Shown: one piece after another, positions 6,420-7,748 of the stretch | Numbering within the stretch: position 1 is the stretch's first letter | Layout of the letters: each line of letters opens with the position of its first letter | Assembly: GCA_001796525.1 (NCBI GenBank) | Contig: MGMT01000088.1 | Span: 1-7,748 of the forward strand | From: Chloroflexi bacterium RBG_13_51_52 | GTDB lineage: Bacteria > Chloroflexota > Dehalococcoidia > Dehalococcoidales > RBG-16-60-22 | Length of the DNA: 7,748 nt | Direction of reading: 5' to 3' | Translations under genes and position numbers: made by a program | The notes under the pieces: model-generated | Told to the model about the DNA's origin: nothing | The model's input: the letters and a program-made list of their open reading frames with translations, nothing else | Database searches by the model: none

Positions 6420-6923
6420 TTAATCAGACCAGCAGTCGTGTGACTGTAACCCAAAACCTCCCCCCATACCGGCTCCGCCATTATGTCTGCCACCGAAAGA
6501 CATCATGCCACCCCCTTCATGCTGCCCGAACATGCCCATGATATCCGGTCGTGAATCCAGCCATTGCTGGAATTCTTCGGAAAAGATATCCGGCCGGGCG
6601 TCCAGCCACGCCTTGAATTCGTCCGTCTGTTCCTGGGTTATCTTGCCCTGTTCCACGAGTTTATCGAGACATTGATAACGTATTTCAATCCTGTTTTGAT
6701 TGCGGGCCTGTACAAAGGCGTTTTCCAGCTCCTGCGGGTCGATGGCGGTGCCTGTATTCGCCTGGTAAATTTCCGCTACTTGCTCCATCAGGCTGGTCGT
6801 GTTGTCCTGAACCTGGCTGGTGCTTTCATCATCCGCATGTGCAACGGCCGCTACTCCCAATACCGCCACCAGCACGACTACCGCCAGTACTTCAATGAAA
6901 ATTAATTTCTTATTTCGCCACAT
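6420..6923 (-). CDS. small exported protein with duplicated WLD-RPD motif and Gly/Met/His-rich tail
   Basis: The product has 167 residues and no firmly recognised family. Residues 4-30 form a signal peptide or anchor: basic start, long hydrophobic core, and AHA before DD as a possible cleavage site. Residues 45-105 are helical, with the pattern LMEQVAEIY...QELENAFVQAR...CLDKLVEQGKITQEQTDEF. This resembles DUF2680-like envelope proteins whose repeats read EEQ-x-WL-x-RP. The motif F-x-x-WLD-(A/S)-RPDI occurs twice, at 103-113 and 118-128. The tail (129-167) holds five Met, three His, many Gly and one Cys (C164), a composition that could bind soft metals. The start is set by a very strong AGGAGGTGA site (6939-6930). 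The gene has its own promoter and terminator and is divergent from the metal ATPase gene. Membership of DUF2680 is a suggestion from pattern only. Confidence 0.75.
   Translation of the reverse strand: MWRNKKLIFIEVLAVVVLVAVLGVAAVAHADDESTSQVQDNTTSLMEQVAEIYQANTGTAIDPQELENAFVQARNQNRIEIRYQCLDKLVEQGKITQEQTDEFKAWLDARPDIFSEEFQQWLDSRPDIMGMFGQHEGGGMMSFGGRHNGGAGMGGGFGLQSHDCWSD
6541..6620. repeat. imperfect tandem duplication of 35 bp, 45-bp period, inside the exported-protein gene
   Basis: The segments 6541-6575 and 6586-6620 share ATATCCGG at the left, TCCAGCCA in the middle and GAATTC at the right, all offset by exactly 45 bases. They encode the two WLD-RPDI motifs and show that the protein repeat arose by in-frame duplication. 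Confidence 0.65.
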
Positions 6924-6948
6924 AAATTGTCACCTCCTTCCCTGGCTT

Positions 6949-6990
6949 ACTATAATGAAGATAACAAAAAAACATTAAGATTTGATTAAG
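6949..6990 (-). promoter_or_regulatory. promoter of the exported-protein gene with 11-bp TTAA direct repeats
   Basis: Read on the minus strand, CTTAAT occurs at 6990-6985 and again at 6979-6974, exactly 11 bases apart. The second copy covers the -35 position (TTAATG) 18 bases before TATAGT (6954-6949), a five-of-six -10 match. A poor -35 overlapped by helically phased repeats is the arrangement expected of a promoter activated by an OmpR-family regulator. The TTAA core resembles the repeats before the regulator gene. Confidence 0.45.
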
Positions 6991-7036
6991 TTGGGAGTCA
7001 CTTACAGATAATCTATATTTTTAGAGATTTTGGTCA

Positions 7037-7065
7037 CAGACACCGCTAAAATTATGCAATATGAT
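7037..7065 (+). promoter_or_regulatory. candidate promoter of the metal ATPase gene
   Basis: CAGACA (7037-7042) and TATGAT (7060-7065) are 17 bases apart, about 50 bases before the start codon. Each matches consensus at four and five of six positions respectively. I see no convincing CsoR, CueR or CopY operator in the 192-base gap between the two divergent genes. Confidence 0.3.
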
Positions 7066-7115
7066 ATGGTAAGATTTATATGGTAGTAGACTGGCTGCTA
7101 TAGGAATAAATAAGA

Positions 7116-7748
7116 ATGTCAGAAAAATTTGAAAACTTGCAAAAAACCCAAATTCACGTAACCGGCATGACTTGAGCTAGGTGTGCGGCTACCGTGGAGG
7201 AAGCCTTGAAGAAAACTAAAGGTGTGAAAATCGCCACGGTGAATATTGCTTCAGAGAAAGCTTCAATAGAATATGACCCTAAAAAGGTTGACCTTTCCGC
7301 CATCACGGAAAGTATTATTCAGTCCGGTTATGGTATAACCGCGCAAAAATCGGTATTTCCGGTGCGGGGTATGACCTGTGCTTCCTGCGTCTCGCGTGTC
7401 GAAGAGGCTTTAAAAAGCGTTTCCGGCGTCGTAAACGTCAGCGTTAATTTAGCCTCGGAGAAAGCAACAGTGGAGTATCTCGAGGGTACAGAAGTATCCG
7501 CTTTACGACGGGCGGTTAAAGACGCCGGCTATGAACTCGGTGAGGCAACGGAGACCCTGCAAGACGTTACCGCAGCATCGCAGCGTGAATCTAAACAAAT
7601 CAGGGACAGGTTTATCGTGGCGCTGGTGTTGGGTGCCATTATCATGATTCTCATGTTTACCCCTCACTTTACCGGTTTGAAATACCTGTTGTGGGCGCTG
7701 GCAACACCGGTGCAGTTCTGGGCGGGGCTGCGTTTTTACAGGGGGGCG
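7116..7748 (+). CDS. copA: heavy-metal (CopA-like) P1B-type ATPase, N-terminal part, with in-frame TGA read as selenocysteine
   Basis: The window holds 211 codons of a P1B ATPase; the gene runs off the edge before the catalytic domains. HMA domain 1 (about 12-77) begins QIHVTGMT, then TGA at codon 20, then ARCAATVEEALKK, so the site is U20-A-R-C23 if TGA is read as selenocysteine. HMA domain 2 (about 80-145) has a normal GMTCASC (C88, C91). A linker and the first membrane helices follow (about 166-186 and 189-204). Only this one TGA interrupts the frame, at the exact place of a metal-binding cysteine, and protein similarity continues on both sides. ATG 7116 is the first start after an in-frame TAA at 7107; TAGGA at 7101-7105 is an adequate ribosome site. 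CopA exports Cu(I), though the metal is inferred. If TGA were a true stop, translation would have to restart inside HMA1 or before HMA2. Confidence 0.82.
7176..7211 (+). promoter_or_regulatory. putative bacterial SECIS element downstream of the TGA codon
   Basis: GGCT (7187-7190) pairs with AGCC (7202-7205). After one A-A mismatch, CC (7192-7193) pairs with GG (7199-7200), closing a five-base loop GTGGA (7194-7198). The loop begins 18 bases after the TGA and its first base is G. Bacterial SECIS elements lie immediately after the UGA within the reading frame, with a small apical loop having G in its first two positions about 16-37 bases downstream, so the geometry fits. The lower stem is weak, with only a G-T and a T-G wobble beyond a C-T mismatch. 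Confidence 0.5.

Noticed and set aside
7010..7029. AATCT/AGATT inverted repeat in the divergent intergenic region as a metal-regulator operator
   Set aside because: Only five matched pairs in very AT-rich DNA with a ten-base gap, and no resemblance to known copper operators that I can support.
7173..7175. Alternative genetic code with TGA as Trp or Gly
   Set aside because: TGG is used normally for Trp throughout, no other gene here has an internal TGA, and Trp or Gly would destroy the CxxC metal site. Selenocysteine, mutation or read error fit better.
7194..7748. ATPase gene beginning downstream of the TGA at a GTG inside HMA1
   Set aside because: This would discard the well-conserved QIHVTGMT strand and half the metal site, and no good ribosome site precedes that GTG. 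The upstream ATG has an adequate site.

Overview
The window reads as a chromosomal segment from an anaerobic bacterium with a respiratory, sulfur-linked redox metabolism. A Dehalococcoidia-like member of the Chloroflexota is my best guess. The reasons are a DsrM-DsrK-DsrC set beside a C_GCAxxG_C_C protein, strong AGGAGG-type ribosome sites and moderate GC. Sulfate-reducing Firmicutes or another deep anaerobe remain possible. The eight complete stop codons are six TAA, two TAG and no TGA.

Layout. (1) 1-335, +: the 3' end of a DHA2-type (EmrB/QacA) drug efflux transporter. (2) 418-4154, +: a redox cluster behind a plausible sigma70-type promoter. It holds a C_GCAxxG_C_C protein, a NarI-like cytochrome b (DsrM), a CCG-domain iron-sulfur protein (DsrK, overlapping dsrM by 17 nt), and a DsrC with both C-terminal arm cysteines and possibly its own promoter. 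No DsrAB sulfite reductase lies in the window. (3) 4191-6288, -: a two-component system, an OmpR-family regulator followed by a sensor kinase that overlaps it by 17 nt. (4) 6420-6923, -: a small exported protein with a duplicated WLD-RPD motif and a Gly/Met/His-rich tail. A clear intrinsic terminator separates it from the regulator gene. (5) 7116-end, +: the N-terminal third of a CopA-like heavy-metal P1B ATPase with two HMA domains.

The most unusual signal is in the ATPase. The first HMA domain has an in-frame TGA at 7173-7175, exactly where the first cysteine of the GMTCxxC metal site belongs. Homology continues uninterrupted on both sides. A compact stem-loop sits 18 nt downstream with G as the first loop base, which is the bacterial SECIS layout. 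I read this as a probable selenocysteine-containing metal ATPase (UxxC site); a nonsense mutation or sequencing error is the competing explanation.

How the parts may work together: DsrMK would exchange electrons between membrane quinone and the DsrC disulfide/dithiol, perhaps with the C_GCAxxG_C_C protein as a further thiol/metal redox partner. Both the regulator gene and the exported-protein gene carry 11-bp-period TTAA direct repeats near the -35 position, suggesting that the regulator controls itself and the exported protein. With the ATPase gene divergent from the latter, this half of the window may be an envelope or metal stress module; that part is inference.
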